The position numbers and the translations under genes were made by a program. 64,000 bases of DNA from [Clostridium] scindens ATCC 35704 (GTDB lineage: Bacteria > Bacillota > Clostridia > Lachnospirales > Lachnospiraceae). Below, one piece after another: positions 16,643 to 25,787 of this stretch (positions within the stretch are counted from its first letter, which is position 1; the number at the start of each line of letters is the position of its first letter). The notes below the pieces were generated by a model that worked only from the letters and a program-made list of their open reading frames with translations, searched no databases and was not told the DNA's origin. The stretch is taken from assembly GCF_004295125.1 (NCBI RefSeq), contig NZ_CP036170.1:623501-687500 (forward strand), given 5' to 3'.

Positions 16643-18181
16643 CTATCTCTGTATCTTCGTCAGTTCCTTCATATCATCCTTCAGATGATTGTAGATGCTC
16701 TTGTAGAGTCTGAAGTATTCGTTATATTTCTTGTGGTTTTCTTCGTTTGGCATGATCTTGTCATCCAGAACCTGCCATTTCTTTACCTCTTCATATGTAA
16801 GGATGCCGGTTCCGATTCCCGCCAGCATGACATCTCCCATGTTCGCCTCTACATCATAGATTGGGCATACAACAGGATAGCCTGTCACATCCGCGAATAT
16901 CTGGCGCCATACCTTTGACTTGGTAACGCCTCCGGCGATCAGGATATACTCTCCAAGATCCTCTCCGGTGGCTTCCATCGCATCACGCAGGCAGTATGCC
17001 ACTGCCTCCAGGAATGCGCGGTAGATGTGTCCCTTCGTATGGGTCAGGGATAATCCCACGATCGTTCCTTTTGCGTCAGAATCCCACACCGGGCTTCTCT
17101 CTCCCATGAAATATGGCAGCACTACAAGTCCCTCGCTTCCTGCAGGAATCTCCTCCGCCTGGCCGTTCAGCACGTCATAGACGCTCGGCCCGCCGTTCTT
17201 CTGGTTCTCAATCTCCCACTGGCACAGCGTGTTGCGGAACCATTTGATAATGGCGCCTGCCGTATTGCCTCCCGCAAAGTAGTAGGAAAGGTTCTTGGCA
17301 TCATACAGGTATGGCCATATGATCAATCCTTTTCCCTTTACCGGCTTGTCTGAGATCAGCGCCGCGCACATGGATGTACCGATCGCAGCCGCATAGACTC
17401 CGGCATCAAACACGCCAAGGCCGATGTTGGCTGCTCCGCAGTCGATACCGCTGGCGATGACCGGAAGGCCTTCCCATAATCCCAGTTCTTCTGCCATCTC
17501 TTTCTTGATTCCGCCGACAATGTCCGTGGACTCCACAATCCTCTGCGGCATCATGGAACTTGGGATTCCCATGGCATCCAGCAGTTCTTCGGACCATGTG
17601 CGGGTATTCATATCGAAGATTCCGCCGATATTTCCCGCAGACGAGTAGTCGATGGCGATCTCTCCTGTAAGTTTATAGATTACATAATCATTTGGAGGAA
17701 GGAAGAGTTTCGTCTTCGCCCAGTTCTCCGGCTCGTGGTTCTTCATCCACAGAATCTTCGTATATCCATAGTATGGGTCAGCTCCGTTGTGGGTGATCTC
17801 AAGAAGTTTCTCCTCGCCGATGTTCTGAAGCACCCAGTCCGTCTCTTCCTGCGCGCGCCTGTCCATCCAGATCATGCATGGACGGATCGGCTTCATCTCC
17901 TCATCCAGCGGAATGCCGGAACCTCCGTACAGGCCGCTGATGGCGATTCCTTTAATGTCTTCTTTGGCTACTCCGAGCTCATTCACTGCCTTCTCCACCG
18001 TCTTTCTGATGGACTCTTTTGTAGCCTCATACCAGACATCCGGCCACTGTTCTGCCCAGAGCGGCTTTGGCGTCAGCACGTCATACTCCTCCAGATCCTG
18101 TGAGATCAATTTCCCTTCTGTGTTCATCAGTATCGTCTTTGTCCCTGATGTTCCAATGTCCGTTCCCAGTAAATACTTCAT
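16643..18181 (-). CDS. FGGY-family carbohydrate kinase
   Basis: A 512-residue FGGY kinase with GTDIGTSGTK at the N-terminus, IWMDRRAQEE, SGIDCGAANIG, YFMGERSPVWD and the C-terminal AGGVTKSKVWRQI. It phosphorylates a ketose or polyol. ATG 18181 is preceded by AAGGAGG. It has its own consensus promoter (18241-18269) and terminator, so it is transcribed alone or by read-through from the epimerase operon. The closest characterised relatives I can think of are xylulokinases; the true substrate is open. Confidence 0.82.
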   Translation of the reverse strand: MKYLLGTDIGTSGTKTILMNTEGKLISQDLEEYDVLTPKPLWAEQWPDVWYEATKESIRKTVEKAVNELGVAKEDIKGIAISGLYGGSGIPLDEEMKPIRPCMIWMDRRAQEETDWVLQNIGEEKLLEITHNGADPYYGYTKILWMKNHEPENWAKTKLFLPPNDYVIYKLTGEIAIDYSSAGNIGGIFDMNTRTWSEELLDAMGIPSSMMPQRIVESTDIVGGIKKEMAEELGLWEGLPVIASGIDCGAANIGLGVFDAGVYAAAIGTSMCAALISDKPVKGKGLIIWPYLYDAKNLSYYFAGGNTAGAIIKWFRNTLCQWEIENQKNGGPSVYDVLNGQAEEIPAGSEGLVVLPYFMGERSPVWDSDAKGTIVGLSLTHTKGHIYRAFLEAVAYCLRDAMEATGEDLGEYILIAGGVTKSKVWRQIFADVTGYPVVCPIYDVEANMGDVMLAGIGTGILTYEEVKKWQVLDDKIMPNEENHKKYNEYFRLYKSIYNHLKDDMKELTKIQR

Positions 18182-18240
18182 TCTTTCTCCTCCTTACGCC
18201 TCGCCTATTTATATAAAATAATTTTATAAAATATATTTAT

Positions 18241-18269
18241 ATAATAAAGTGAAATCCCTTGATTGTCAA
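18241..18269 (-). promoter_or_regulatory. Consensus promoter for the 16643-18181 kinase
   Basis: -35 TTGACA (18264-18269), exact 17-base spacer, -10 TATTAT (18241-18246). The leader to 18181 is almost pure A/T with the repeated motif TTTATATAA near 18209 and 18236, which could hold an operator. Confidence 0.78.
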
Positions 18270-18307
18270 TCATATTTACTGTTTCTGTTACATTTATTTT
18301 CCGGTTC

Positions 18308-19177
18308 TTACTTCCATTCAAGCATGTATCTCTGGAACTCTACCGCGCGCCTTGCATCCTCATCCAGCCGGTCCTCTCCCGCGCCCTTGCTGATGTCTCT
18401 CCAGACCTTGATATCAGAGCCTACCTGTCCGCCCATGCGTACAAATGGCTCCATAACCACGGTTCCGTCATACTCAATCTCGCGCAAGGCATCCCCGATC
18501 TCCCTCCATGGGGTGCGGCCCTTTCCGGGTACCATGCGGTTGCACTCGCCGGTGTGGAAGTGTCCAAGAAGTTTCCCGGCATGGCGGATCGCGTCGCCAA
18601 TGCTCGATTCCTCGATGTTCATATGGAACGTATCCAGCATGACTTTCACATTATCCATGCCTACTTCCGTCACGAACTTCACGCCTTCTTCCGAAGTATT
18701 TAAGATATGGCTCTCAAAGCGGTTCAGGACTTCCATTCCCAGATTGATGCCATACTGGCTGGCGATGGGCGCCAGAATCTGCATTCCCTCCACGCTGTGC
18801 TTCCAGTCCTCTTCCTTATTGGCTGTGGCAAAGTCCACCGGCCAGTATGAATAAAGCGCTCCGCCAATCAGATGAATATCAAGGCCTGCCATCACCTCGA
18901 ACAGGCGTTTATACCATTGAAGCGCCTCTTCCCTGATCTTCGGATCTGAGGAACCCATATTATGATTGAAGGCGGGACCATATCCCGCGGTCAGCTGGAT
19001 ACCGTTATCATCGGCGCATTTTTTCAGTTCCTTTACCTCCTGCGCAGAATAGTCCGGCAGTGGCGCCGCGCCAACCTCCAGTATATCGAATCCAAGCTTT
19101 GCCGCCTTCTCTACATACCGCTTGTAATCTGCTGCCCATTCCTGTTCCCAGTACGCGTAATAAATACCATGCTTCAT
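18308..19177 (-). CDS. D-psicose (allulose)/D-tagatose 3-epimerase
   Basis: A 289-residue TIM-barrel ketose 3-epimerase that interconverts D-fructose and D-psicose, or D-tagatose and D-sorbose, with Mn2+ or Co2+. The four metal ligands are visible as Glu in GMEVLNRFE, Asp and the nearby His in VMLDTFHMN, His in HFHTGE and Glu in VMEPFV. MKHGIYYAYWEQEW and the rest agree, from memory, with the biochemically characterised Clostridium scindens enzyme. It is last in an operon with a rhamnulokinase, a second epimerase and a FGGY kinase, so its products are probably fed to one of those kinases. Confidence 0.93.
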   Translation of the reverse strand: MKHGIYYAYWEQEWAADYKRYVEKAAKLGFDILEVGAAPLPDYSAQEVKELKKCADDNGIQLTAGYGPAFNHNMGSSDPKIREEALQWYKRLFEVMAGLDIHLIGGALYSYWPVDFATANKEEDWKHSVEGMQILAPIASQYGINLGMEVLNRFESHILNTSEEGVKFVTEVGMDNVKVMLDTFHMNIEESSIGDAIRHAGKLLGHFHTGECNRMVPGKGRTPWREIGDALREIEYDGTVVMEPFVRMGGQVGSDIKVWRDISKGAGEDRLDEDARRAVEFQRYMLEWK

Positions 19178-19203
19178 ATCATATCCTCCTATCTTCCTTC
19201 TTT

Positions 19204-20601
19204 TTAATATACCTTAATGTCAAATGAATCGTATATCATCTGCCTTGCTTCTTCCTTGCTTTTAAACTCGCCGCTGTGTATCATCTGCGCAGCCAGATTG
19301 CCGATGGCCGTGCCTTCCGTCGGTCCTACATGGACTTCCTTCTTCGTGGCCCTGGCCGTCAGCTCGTTGAGGTATTCGGCATTGCCTCCGCCTCCTACGA
19401 TGTGGATTCTGCTGTAGGTCCTTCCGGTGGATTTCTCAATCCCCTTGATGGTCCGGTCATAGCATTCCGCCAGGCTTGCGTATACGCAGGTTGCAATCTC
19501 TCCCAGCGTCTCCGGGACCTTCTGCCCAGTCCTTCTGCAATAATCCTTGATCTCCTCTATCATATTCTCCGGCGCCATGAAGCAGTTATCCGTCACATCC
19601 ACGCGGGATGGAAAGTCGCTTTCCCTGGCCGCCTGGGCACAGATCTCGGCAAAGCTGTACTTGTCATCCAGATTGTGCCTTACCGACTGGATCATCCACA
19701 ATCCCATGATATTACGCAGATAGCAGATCTTGGAACCATACCCGCCTTCATTGGTGAAACTGTTGATTCGACTTAATTCCGAACAGTCCGGCGTATCCCG
19801 CTCCACTCCCAGCAGGGACCATGTGCCGGAACTGATGAATACATAGTCGTCATCATTGGCCGGAACCGCAAGAATTGCAGACCCTGTATCATGGGTGCAT
19901 GGCAGCACCACATCCATATTGAATCCAAACTCCTCGACCAGTTCCTCTCTCAGGCTCCCCAGACTCTCTCCGGGCATAGCGATTCTCTGGAACATCTCTT
20001 TATTGAATCCCAGACGGTCGATCAACTCCATATCCCAGGTCTGGCTCGCCGCATTGACCAGCTGGGACGTGGTGGCTTCCGTATACTCGTTCACCTTCTT
20101 ACCGGTCAGAAGAAAGTGGAAATAATCCGGAACGAACAGAAGGGCTTTCGCCTTCTCCATATCTTCCGGCTGCTGCTTCTTTACCGCCATCAGCTGAAAG
20201 ATGGTATTGAACATCATCTTCTCGATTCCCGTCCGCTCATACAATTCCATTTCCGGGAGCCTGCGGTATACTTCCTCATCCATGCCATCCGTCCGGCTGT
20301 CCCTGTAGCCTACCATGTCCCCGATCACCTGGTCATTCTCATCCAGCAGGACATAGTCCACGCCCCAGGTGTCGATTCCCATGCTCGACGGGATCTTCCC
20401 GATCTCTTTACACTTCTTTATTCCATTTTTAATGTTTTCGAACAGCCCTTTATAATCCCAGCAAAGGCGGCCGTCCTTTTTGGTCATTCCATTTTCAAAC
20501 CGATAGATCTCTTCCAGTACGATCTTTCCATTCTCTACGCTTCCTAAGATATGACGTCCGCTGGAAGCTCCGATATCCACTGCTAAATAATATGCTGACA
20601 T
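19204..20601 (-). CDS. rhaB: Rhamnulokinase
   Basis: A 465-residue FGGY kinase of the RhaB branch, with AVDIGASSGRHILGSVENG, GIDTWGVDYVLLD, FISSGTWSLLG and IVGGGGNAEYLN. RhaB phosphorylates L-rhamnulose at O1, and relatives accept L-fuculose and other ketoses. GGAG is 6 bases before ATG 20601. No rhamnose isomerase or rhamnulose-phosphate aldolase is adjacent; the neighbours are ketose 3-epimerases, so the in vivo substrate may be an epimerised ketohexose rather than rhamnulose. Confidence 0.88.
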   Translation of the reverse strand: MSAYYLAVDIGASSGRHILGSVENGKIVLEEIYRFENGMTKKDGRLCWDYKGLFENIKNGIKKCKEIGKIPSSMGIDTWGVDYVLLDENDQVIGDMVGYRDSRTDGMDEEVYRRLPEMELYERTGIEKMMFNTIFQLMAVKKQQPEDMEKAKALLFVPDYFHFLLTGKKVNEYTEATTSQLVNAASQTWDMELIDRLGFNKEMFQRIAMPGESLGSLREELVEEFGFNMDVVLPCTHDTGSAILAVPANDDDYVFISSGTWSLLGVERDTPDCSELSRINSFTNEGGYGSKICYLRNIMGLWMIQSVRHNLDDKYSFAEICAQAARESDFPSRVDVTDNCFMAPENMIEEIKDYCRRTGQKVPETLGEIATCVYASLAECYDRTIKGIEKSTGRTYSRIHIVGGGGNAEYLNELTARATKKEVHVGPTEGTAIGNLAAQMIHSGEFKSKEEARQMIYDSFDIKVY

Positions 20602-20635
20602 ATTCTTCTCCTGTTATCTCTGACTGGTTGACTGG

Positions 20636-21523
20636 TTACGCTATGCCATAGTGCTTCCGGATCATATCCTTTTCAAAATTCAGAAGGAAGCGCGCCTCCT
20701 CATCCAGCACTTCTTCTGAAGGATCTTCCACCAGATCTCTCCATACCTTGATGTCTCTTGCGACTTCCCCGCCCATCTGGACGAACGGCTCTGACACGAT
20801 CCTTCCCTGATAATCGATATCATGGAGCGCTCCAAATATTTCATCCCAGTCGAGGTGCCCCTTCCCCGGAACGACCCGGTTGTTCTCTCCAGTGTGGAAG
20901 TTCTTCAGATATCCGCCTACAGATCGGATGGCGTCTCCTATAGAGCCTTCCTCGATGTTCATATGATAGGTATCCAGCAGGATTCCGATCTTATCACTGT
21001 CAATCTGCTTCACGTACTCGATGGCTTCCTTTGCCGTATTCATCACGATGCCCTCAAACCGGTTCACGACCTCCACGCAGTAAGTCACGTCATAATCTTC
21101 TGCCGTCTTAATGACCTGGCGGACGCTTTCGATGCTGTGCTCCACGATCTCGCTTTTGTCATCCACGATATAGTCCGGGCTTCCCCAGCCGGCATAGTTG
21201 ACTCCGGAAAGCAGTTTTCCTTCCATGTATCCAATCCGCTCCACGATCCGCTTCAGATATTCGATTCCGCCTTCCCTGACTTTTGCATCCGGGCTTGCGA
21301 CATCGTACTTAGGATTCAGCCCAAGGCTGTAGGTCAGTTCGATTCCATTGTCCTTTGCCGCCTGCCTGACCTCATCCATCCTGCTCTTATCCATCTCCAG
21401 AAGCGCCTGGGCCTGGAATTCCAGAATATCAAATCCAAGGCCGGATACCTTTTTAATATACTTGACATGATCTGCATCCCAGTTCTTAACCCAGAAATTC
21501 ATAAATATTCCTATTCTGTTCAT
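20636..21523 (-). CDS. Second ketose 3-epimerase (D-tagatose 3-epimerase family)
   Basis: A 295-residue TIM-barrel paralogue of the gene at 18308-19177. Metal ligands are kept: Glu in CVEVVNRFEG, Asp in ILLDTYHMN, His in NFHTGENNR, Glu in VSEPFVQMGG. The substrate-side N-terminus differs (IGIFMNFWVKNW versus HGIYYAYWEQEW), which suggests a different ketose. It lies between a rhamnulokinase and a FGGY kinase. Both epimerases in one operon imply two successive C-3 inversions or two alternative sugars. Confidence 0.88.
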   Translation of the reverse strand: MNRIGIFMNFWVKNWDADHVKYIKKVSGLGFDILEFQAQALLEMDKSRMDEVRQAAKDNGIELTYSLGLNPKYDVASPDAKVREGGIEYLKRIVERIGYMEGKLLSGVNYAGWGSPDYIVDDKSEIVEHSIESVRQVIKTAEDYDVTYCVEVVNRFEGIVMNTAKEAIEYVKQIDSDKIGILLDTYHMNIEEGSIGDAIRSVGGYLKNFHTGENNRVVPGKGHLDWDEIFGALHDIDYQGRIVSEPFVQMGGEVARDIKVWRDLVEDPSEEVLDEEARFLLNFEKDMIRKHYGIA

Positions 21524-21557
21524 TTTATTTCCTCCTACTTTTCATTGCTTGCTTCTA

Positions 21558-23075
21558 TTACAGGCTGCTATCCAGCCTATAGTACTCTTTCAGACACCGG
21601 TATCCTTGCTCGAACAGCTTCTTCTGTCTTTTATATACCTGGCTGTTTCCCCCGTCCGGGCAGAAGTCGTCTTCCTTCTTAACAAACTGGTGTATGACCG
21701 AAAAGTCTTTGAACACGCCCACTCCCACGCCTGCGATAACCGCCGCCGCGATGGATGTGGCGGTCTCCACATGATCCAGCCGGTGAAGCCGGACCCCCAG
21801 CACATCCGACAGGATCTGGGCTGATGCGTCTCCTCTGGCTCCGCCTCCGGTCAGCACCAGTTCCGTAATCTCTCTTTTCTCCCTCTGGGCGCTCAGGATA
21901 ACATCCAGATTCATTGCAACGCCTTCCAGCACCGCCCGGACATAATCACATTTTTCATGCTCCATGCGAATTCCGAGGAAGCTTCCCGAAGTCTCCGGAT
22001 TCCATCTCGGACTCCTTTCCCCCAGCATATAGGGAAGGAATATCAGTCCTTTGGCTCCTGCCGGAGACTTCCTCACGAGCCTGTCCATCTTCTCGTACAC
22101 AGAAGTCCCTTCCTGCCTCGCAAGTTCTTCTTCATCCTGGCAAAGCGCCTTTTTTATGTAGGAATAGGAACTGCCTGCCGCCTGCATGGTTCCGCAGGGC
22201 ATATATTTCCCCGGGATGACATGGCCGAAGCAGATCAGCGTCTTCTCCTTATCCAGGAACACCTCGTCCGATGTCCCCGCAATCCACGCGGAAGTGCCAT
22301 AAGACAAAAACATCTGGCCCTCCTCAATGCTTCCGGCGCCCAGGGCGGAACACGGGCCGTCTCCGCCGCCGCATACCACCGCCGTCTCTTCCGTAAGCCC
22401 CAAGGCTTTCGCCGCGTCAGGAAGCAAGGTCCCGATCACATCTGTGGATGCGTGCAGTTCGGGCATTTTTTCGGGGCTTATGCCTGCCGCGTCCAGTATT
22501 TCCCCGGACCATTTAAGTCTCTTTAAGTCAAATGCGTCCGTCCCGGACGCTTCCGAATAATCCGTCACAAATCTCCCGGTCAGGCGGCAGATGATGTAGT
22601 CCTTTGCCAGCATCATCTTATAGGTCTTTCCATATATATCCGGTTCATTGTCCCTGATCCACATCAGTTTCTCAATGCTATAGCTGGCGCTGGGACGGTG
22701 GCCGTTCAACTCATACATCCGGTCGAATCCCACTCGTTCTACCAGCTGCTCCATTTGTTCCTCCGCCCTTTGATCCGCCCAGATCATAGCCGGACGCAGC
22801 GCTTCCCCGTTTTCATTCACCGCAATGCATGCCTGCATCTGGGAGGAAAAGGAAATACCCAGCACATTTTCCGGAGAGATGTCCTCAATAATCTTCCTGG
22901 TTGCCGTGCAGACCGCCTCCCACCAGTCTTCCGGATTCTGCTGCGCGCAGTTCTTTTGAAAGAAATGCACCTCATACGGCACCGTGTAACTCTTTACCAA
23001 TTCTCCTGTCGTCGAAAACAAAGATGCCTTATTGCTTGAAGTGCCCAAATCATGGGCTATCAGATATTTCTCCAC
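21558..23075 (-). CDS. FGGY-family carbohydrate kinase
   Basis: A 505-residue FGGY kinase with AHDLGTSSNKASLF, IWADQRAEEQ, CGGGDGPCSALGAG, YMLGERSPRWN and LTGGGARGDASAQ. First gene of the operon with both epimerases and rhaB. The start is GTG 23075, consistent with the promoter at 23118-23146, which would give a leader of about 35 bases. It faces the DeoR gene across a short control region with a palindrome. Substrate unknown. Confidence 0.82.
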   Translation of the reverse strand: MEKYLIAHDLGTSSNKASLFSTTGELVKSYTVPYEVHFFQKNCAQQNPEDWWEAVCTATRKIIEDISPENVLGISFSSQMQACIAVNENGEALRPAMIWADQRAEEQMEQLVERVGFDRMYELNGHRPSASYSIEKLMWIRDNEPDIYGKTYKMMLAKDYIICRLTGRFVTDYSEASGTDAFDLKRLKWSGEILDAAGISPEKMPELHASTDVIGTLLPDAAKALGLTEETAVVCGGGDGPCSALGAGSIEEGQMFLSYGTSAWIAGTSDEVFLDKEKTLICFGHVIPGKYMPCGTMQAAGSSYSYIKKALCQDEEELARQEGTSVYEKMDRLVRKSPAGAKGLIFLPYMLGERSPRWNPETSGSFLGIRMEHEKCDYVRAVLEGVAMNLDVILSAQREKREITELVLTGGGARGDASAQILSDVLGVRLHRLDHVETATSIAAAVIAGVGVGVFKDFSVIHQFVKKEDDFCPDGGNSQVYKRQKKLFEQGYRCLKEYYRLDSSL

Positions 23076-23117
23076 GTCTTCTCAACCTTTCTTTCACGTC
23101 TTCCGTAACTACATCCG

Positions 23118-23146
23118 ATTATACCATACAGCATTCATTTTGTAAA
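23118..23146 (-). promoter_or_regulatory. Promoter of the kinase-epimerase operon (18308-23075)
   Basis: -35 TTTACA (23141-23146), 17-base spacer, -10 TATAAT (23118-23123). Confidence 0.78.
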
Positions 23147-23164
23147 CTTAAGAAAGCATAAATC

Positions 23165-23176
23165 TTTCGTACGAAA
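23165..23176. promoter_or_regulatory. Candidate operator between divergent promoters
   Basis: Perfect 12-bp palindrome TTTCGTACGAAA centred between the -35 boxes of the two divergent promoters. The DeoR-family regulator encoded at 23263-24009 is the natural candidate ligand-responsive binder. Confidence 0.55.
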
Positions 23177-23185
23177 CTAATTCAC

Positions 23186-23214
23186 TTGACATAGCACAAC
23201 TTATATGATAGTAT
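23186..23214 (+). promoter_or_regulatory. Promoter of the DeoR-aldolase operon
   Basis: -35 TTGACA (23186-23191), exact 17-base spacer, -10 TAGTAT (23209-23214), about 40 bases before the start codon at 23263. Confidence 0.78.
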
Positions 23215-23262
23215 ACAGATGAATCAATTCCACGATACTTAAAACGGTTAGGAGGAATGGCT

Positions 23263-24009
23263 ATGAAAGAACGGCACGCAGCCCTTCTAGACTATGTAAT
23301 GCGGAACGGGAAAACAGAAGTCAATACGCTTGCCGAGTTTCTCCAGACTTCGAAAGTAACCGTGCGCAAGGATCTGGATTATCTGTCTGAGCGCGGGCTT
23401 CTGAAGCGGGAGCGCGGCTATGCCGTGCCCAATGACCCCAGCGACATCTATTACAGGATGTCCCTGCACTATGAGACCAAGCAGCGAATCGCCCGCAAAG
23501 CCGCTACTTACGTTCAAGACGGCGAGACGCTGATCATCGAATCCGGGTCCACCTGCACCTTGTTCGCATACGAGTTGGCGAAGATCCGGCAGAATATCAC
23601 CATTATCACGAACTCCATGTACCTGGCCAGCTATGTCAAGGATCATACCAATATCCAGATCATCCTGCTTGGAGGTATGCTCCAGCCTTACGGCCAGTCC
23701 CTGATAGGGCCGCTGACCAAAGAAGCGGTCAAGGCCTTCCATGTTGACAAGATCTTTACCGGAACAGATGGCTATTCCCGCACTTTTGGATTTACCGGGG
23801 ACGATCTGTCCCGCTCCGATACCCTGAACGCCATGACGGATTGCGCCGACCACACTTATGTGCTTGCCGGCTCGGAGAAATTCACCCGCCCCGGCTCCGT
23901 CTCCTTCGTCGCCCTGAAGGATGTGCACGAAGTCATTACCGACGACGGCATCCCGGCGGAAGAAAAGGACTATCTGACCAAGCAGGGAATTATCGTAACC
24001 ATCGCCTGA
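23263..24009 (+). CDS. DeoR/GlpR-family transcriptional regulator
   Basis: A 248-residue DeoR regulator: winged helix at residues ~1-55 (VNTLAEFLQTSKVTVRKDLD) and C-terminal sugar-phosphate sensor (LIIESGSTCTLFAYEL, IITNSMYLASYV, GTDGYSRTFGFTG). AGGAGG is 7 bases before ATG 23263; the ATG at 23257 is too close to it. It heads a two-gene plus-strand operon with the aldolase at 24053 and faces the kinase-epimerase operon, so it likely controls both directions. Confidence 0.88.
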   Translation: MKERHAALLDYVMRNGKTEVNTLAEFLQTSKVTVRKDLDYLSERGLLKRERGYAVPNDPSDIYYRMSLHYETKQRIARKAATYVQDGETLIIESGSTCTLFAYELAKIRQNITIITNSMYLASYVKDHTNIQIILLGGMLQPYGQSLIGPLTKEAVKAFHVDKIFTGTDGYSRTFGFTGDDLSRSDTLNAMTDCADHTYVLAGSEKFTRPGSVSFVALKDVHEVITDDGIPAEEKDYLTKQGIIVTIA

Positions 24010-24052
24010 TGGCGCAGTAAAATAGATTTTATTTATTCACAAGGAGGTTCTT

Positions 24053-24730
24053 ATGAAATATTTTTTAGATACAGCCAATCTTCAGGACATCAGATACTAC
24101 TGCGATGTCTTCCCAATAGCGGGCGTAACATCCAACCCTTCCATCGTAAAGAAGGAAGGAAAGATAGACTTTTTTGCCCATATGAAAGAGATCCGTTCCA
24201 TCATCGGAATTGACAGGCCGCTTCACATCCAAGTGACCGCGCCGGATACAGAAGGAATGCTGGGAGACGCTGACACCCTGCTTACCAAAATCGACCCCGA
24301 GGTATACGTCAAAGTTCCTGTTACAATGGAAGGCATCAAGGCTATCAAGCAGATGAAGTCCAGAGGCATCCACGTAACGGGTACCGCGATCTATGGCAAG
24401 CAGCAAGGGTTCCTGGCCATGGAGGCCGGAGCGGACTATATCGCGCCTTATTTTAACCGCATGGAGAATATGGGGCTGGATTCCGACGATGTCATCGCAT
24501 CCCTTGCCGATATGATCGACCTGTATCATTATGACACCCAGATTCTTGCCGCAAGTTTCAAGAATGCCGGGCAGATTGACCGCGCTTTCCTTGCGGGGGC
24601 GCACACGGCTACCATGGATCCAGCCATCCTCAAGGATGTCCTCACCCAGCCTTATATCACCAATGCTGTAGACACATTCGATTCCGATTGGAAGTCAGTC
24701 TTCGCAGAGAAGACCATATCCGAATTATAA
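24053..24730 (+). CDS. Fructose-6-phosphate aldolase-like transaldolase (FSA/TalC)
   Basis: A 225-residue class I aldolase of the small transaldolase family. The Schiff-base Lys is in VYVKVPVTMEG, ASFKNAGQI and GVTSNPSIVKKEG match, and the Tyr of IAPYFNRM is the residue that separates fructose-6-phosphate aldolases from true transaldolases (Phe). FSA splits fructose 6-phosphate, or 1-deoxyfructose 6-phosphate, to glyceraldehyde 3-phosphate plus dihydroxyacetone or hydroxyacetone. AAGGAGG precedes ATG 24053. Its last six bases overlap the convergent GntR gene. Confidence 0.87.
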   Translation: MKYFLDTANLQDIRYYCDVFPIAGVTSNPSIVKKEGKIDFFAHMKEIRSIIGIDRPLHIQVTAPDTEGMLGDADTLLTKIDPEVYVKVPVTMEGIKAIKQMKSRGIHVTGTAIYGKQQGFLAMEAGADYIAPYFNRMENMGLDSDDVIASLADMIDLYHYDTQILAASFKNAGQIDRAFLAGAHTATMDPAILKDVLTQPYITNAVDTFDSDWKSVFAEKTISEL

Positions 24731-25753
24731 AAGATGCTGCAGCAGGATTCCTTCTATCTGGTATACCTTTGCGTTCCACTTCTCCTCCTGCGTGCACTGG
24801 CTCTTAAGGCAGGAAAATATCTGCTCTACCGTGCCGCTTAAGTTCTGCTTATACATCAGCAAGTCTCTGCCGGTATTTCCCGCAATCTCATCCACCGTCG
24901 CGATCATGATATCCGCATCCATGTTCTCTGCCGCCTTGCAGGCAATCTCGCCGCAGTCCCTGTCGCTGCAGATCACGGCTGCGTTCTTATCCTGTCCATG
25001 CCGCTTCAGCAGTTCTTCTACCATCTTTCTACCCTTCTGGGTGTCCTTCCAGGGAATCTTAAGTAACATCTCCCCATCTCCCCCATTCTCAAGATAGGCT
25101 TCTTCACGGGCATTGATACTGTAGGCATTCTCAAGATCCCATCCTATATATCCGATCCGTTCATATCCCCGCCTCTTCAGTTCCCCATATAAGGCCCGGA
25201 TTGCCAGGGCATTGTCAAGGGTCACGCAGTCTGCGTAAGGAATCGCCTTATCCGAGTCAAAGAATACCATATTCATGCCAAGGGCCCGAAGCCGCCTTAA
25301 CTTCTCCACATCCACCGGAAGGTCCTCCAGCCAGACGACCGCATTGCGCAGCCCCCGTTTGTACAGCCGATAGAGACAGTTTTCCAGTTCTTCCAGACGC
25401 GGCTTCTCCACATACAAAAGGAGCGCATCCTGTGTCTCTGCATAATTCTGGAAGCGGGCGATGAACTCGGCAAAAAATGGGTTCCTGGCAGGCGCGATCA
25501 AAACGATCATATCCAATTTGCTCTTATTTCCGCGATTGCGCAGGGTAACCGTGGTCCCTCGTCCCACCTGCCGCACGATCAGTCCGTCATCCTCCAATAT
25601 TTCCAAAGATTTGCGCACCGTCACGCGGCTGACTTCCAGCATCTCTTCCAATTCCCTCTCCGGAGGCAGTTTATCTGCGTCGCTGTAATGCCCTTTAAAG
25701 ATCTCGTCACATATCCTGTTTTTTACAATCTCATACAAGTTTTCATTTCCCAT
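24725..25753 (-). CDS. GntR-LacI hybrid regulator (AraR type)
   Basis: A 342-residue repressor with an N-terminal GntR winged helix (LPPERELEEMLEVSRVTVRK, residues ~28-47) and a C-terminal periplasmic-binding-protein-like effector domain (residues ~80-340), the arrangement of Bacillus AraR. Such proteins release DNA when they bind a free sugar. It is the last gene of the kinase-activase-radical enzyme operon, 34 bases after the radical enzyme. The palindrome overlapping the operon promoter (30571-30595) is a plausible autoregulatory site. Confidence 0.85.
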   Translation of the reverse strand: MGNENLYEIVKNRICDEIFKGHYSDADKLPPERELEEMLEVSRVTVRKSLEILEDDGLIVRQVGRGTTVTLRNRGNKSKLDMIVLIAPARNPFFAEFIARFQNYAETQDALLLYVEKPRLEELENCLYRLYKRGLRNAVVWLEDLPVDVEKLRRLRALGMNMVFFDSDKAIPYADCVTLDNALAIRALYGELKRRGYERIGYIGWDLENAYSINAREEAYLENGGDGEMLLKIPWKDTQKGRKMVEELLKRHGQDKNAAVICSDRDCGEIACKAAENMDADIMIATVDEIAGNTGRDLLMYKQNLSGTVEQIFSCLKSQCTQEEKWNAKVYQIEGILLQHLL

Positions 25754-25787
25754 GCCATGCTCCGTCTCTTATCCCGTCTTCTGCGCC

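Noticed and set aside
24725-24730. Gene fusion or misassembly at the aldolase-GntR overlap
   Set aside because: A six-base overlap of convergent stop regions is normal, and both proteins have complete C-termini.
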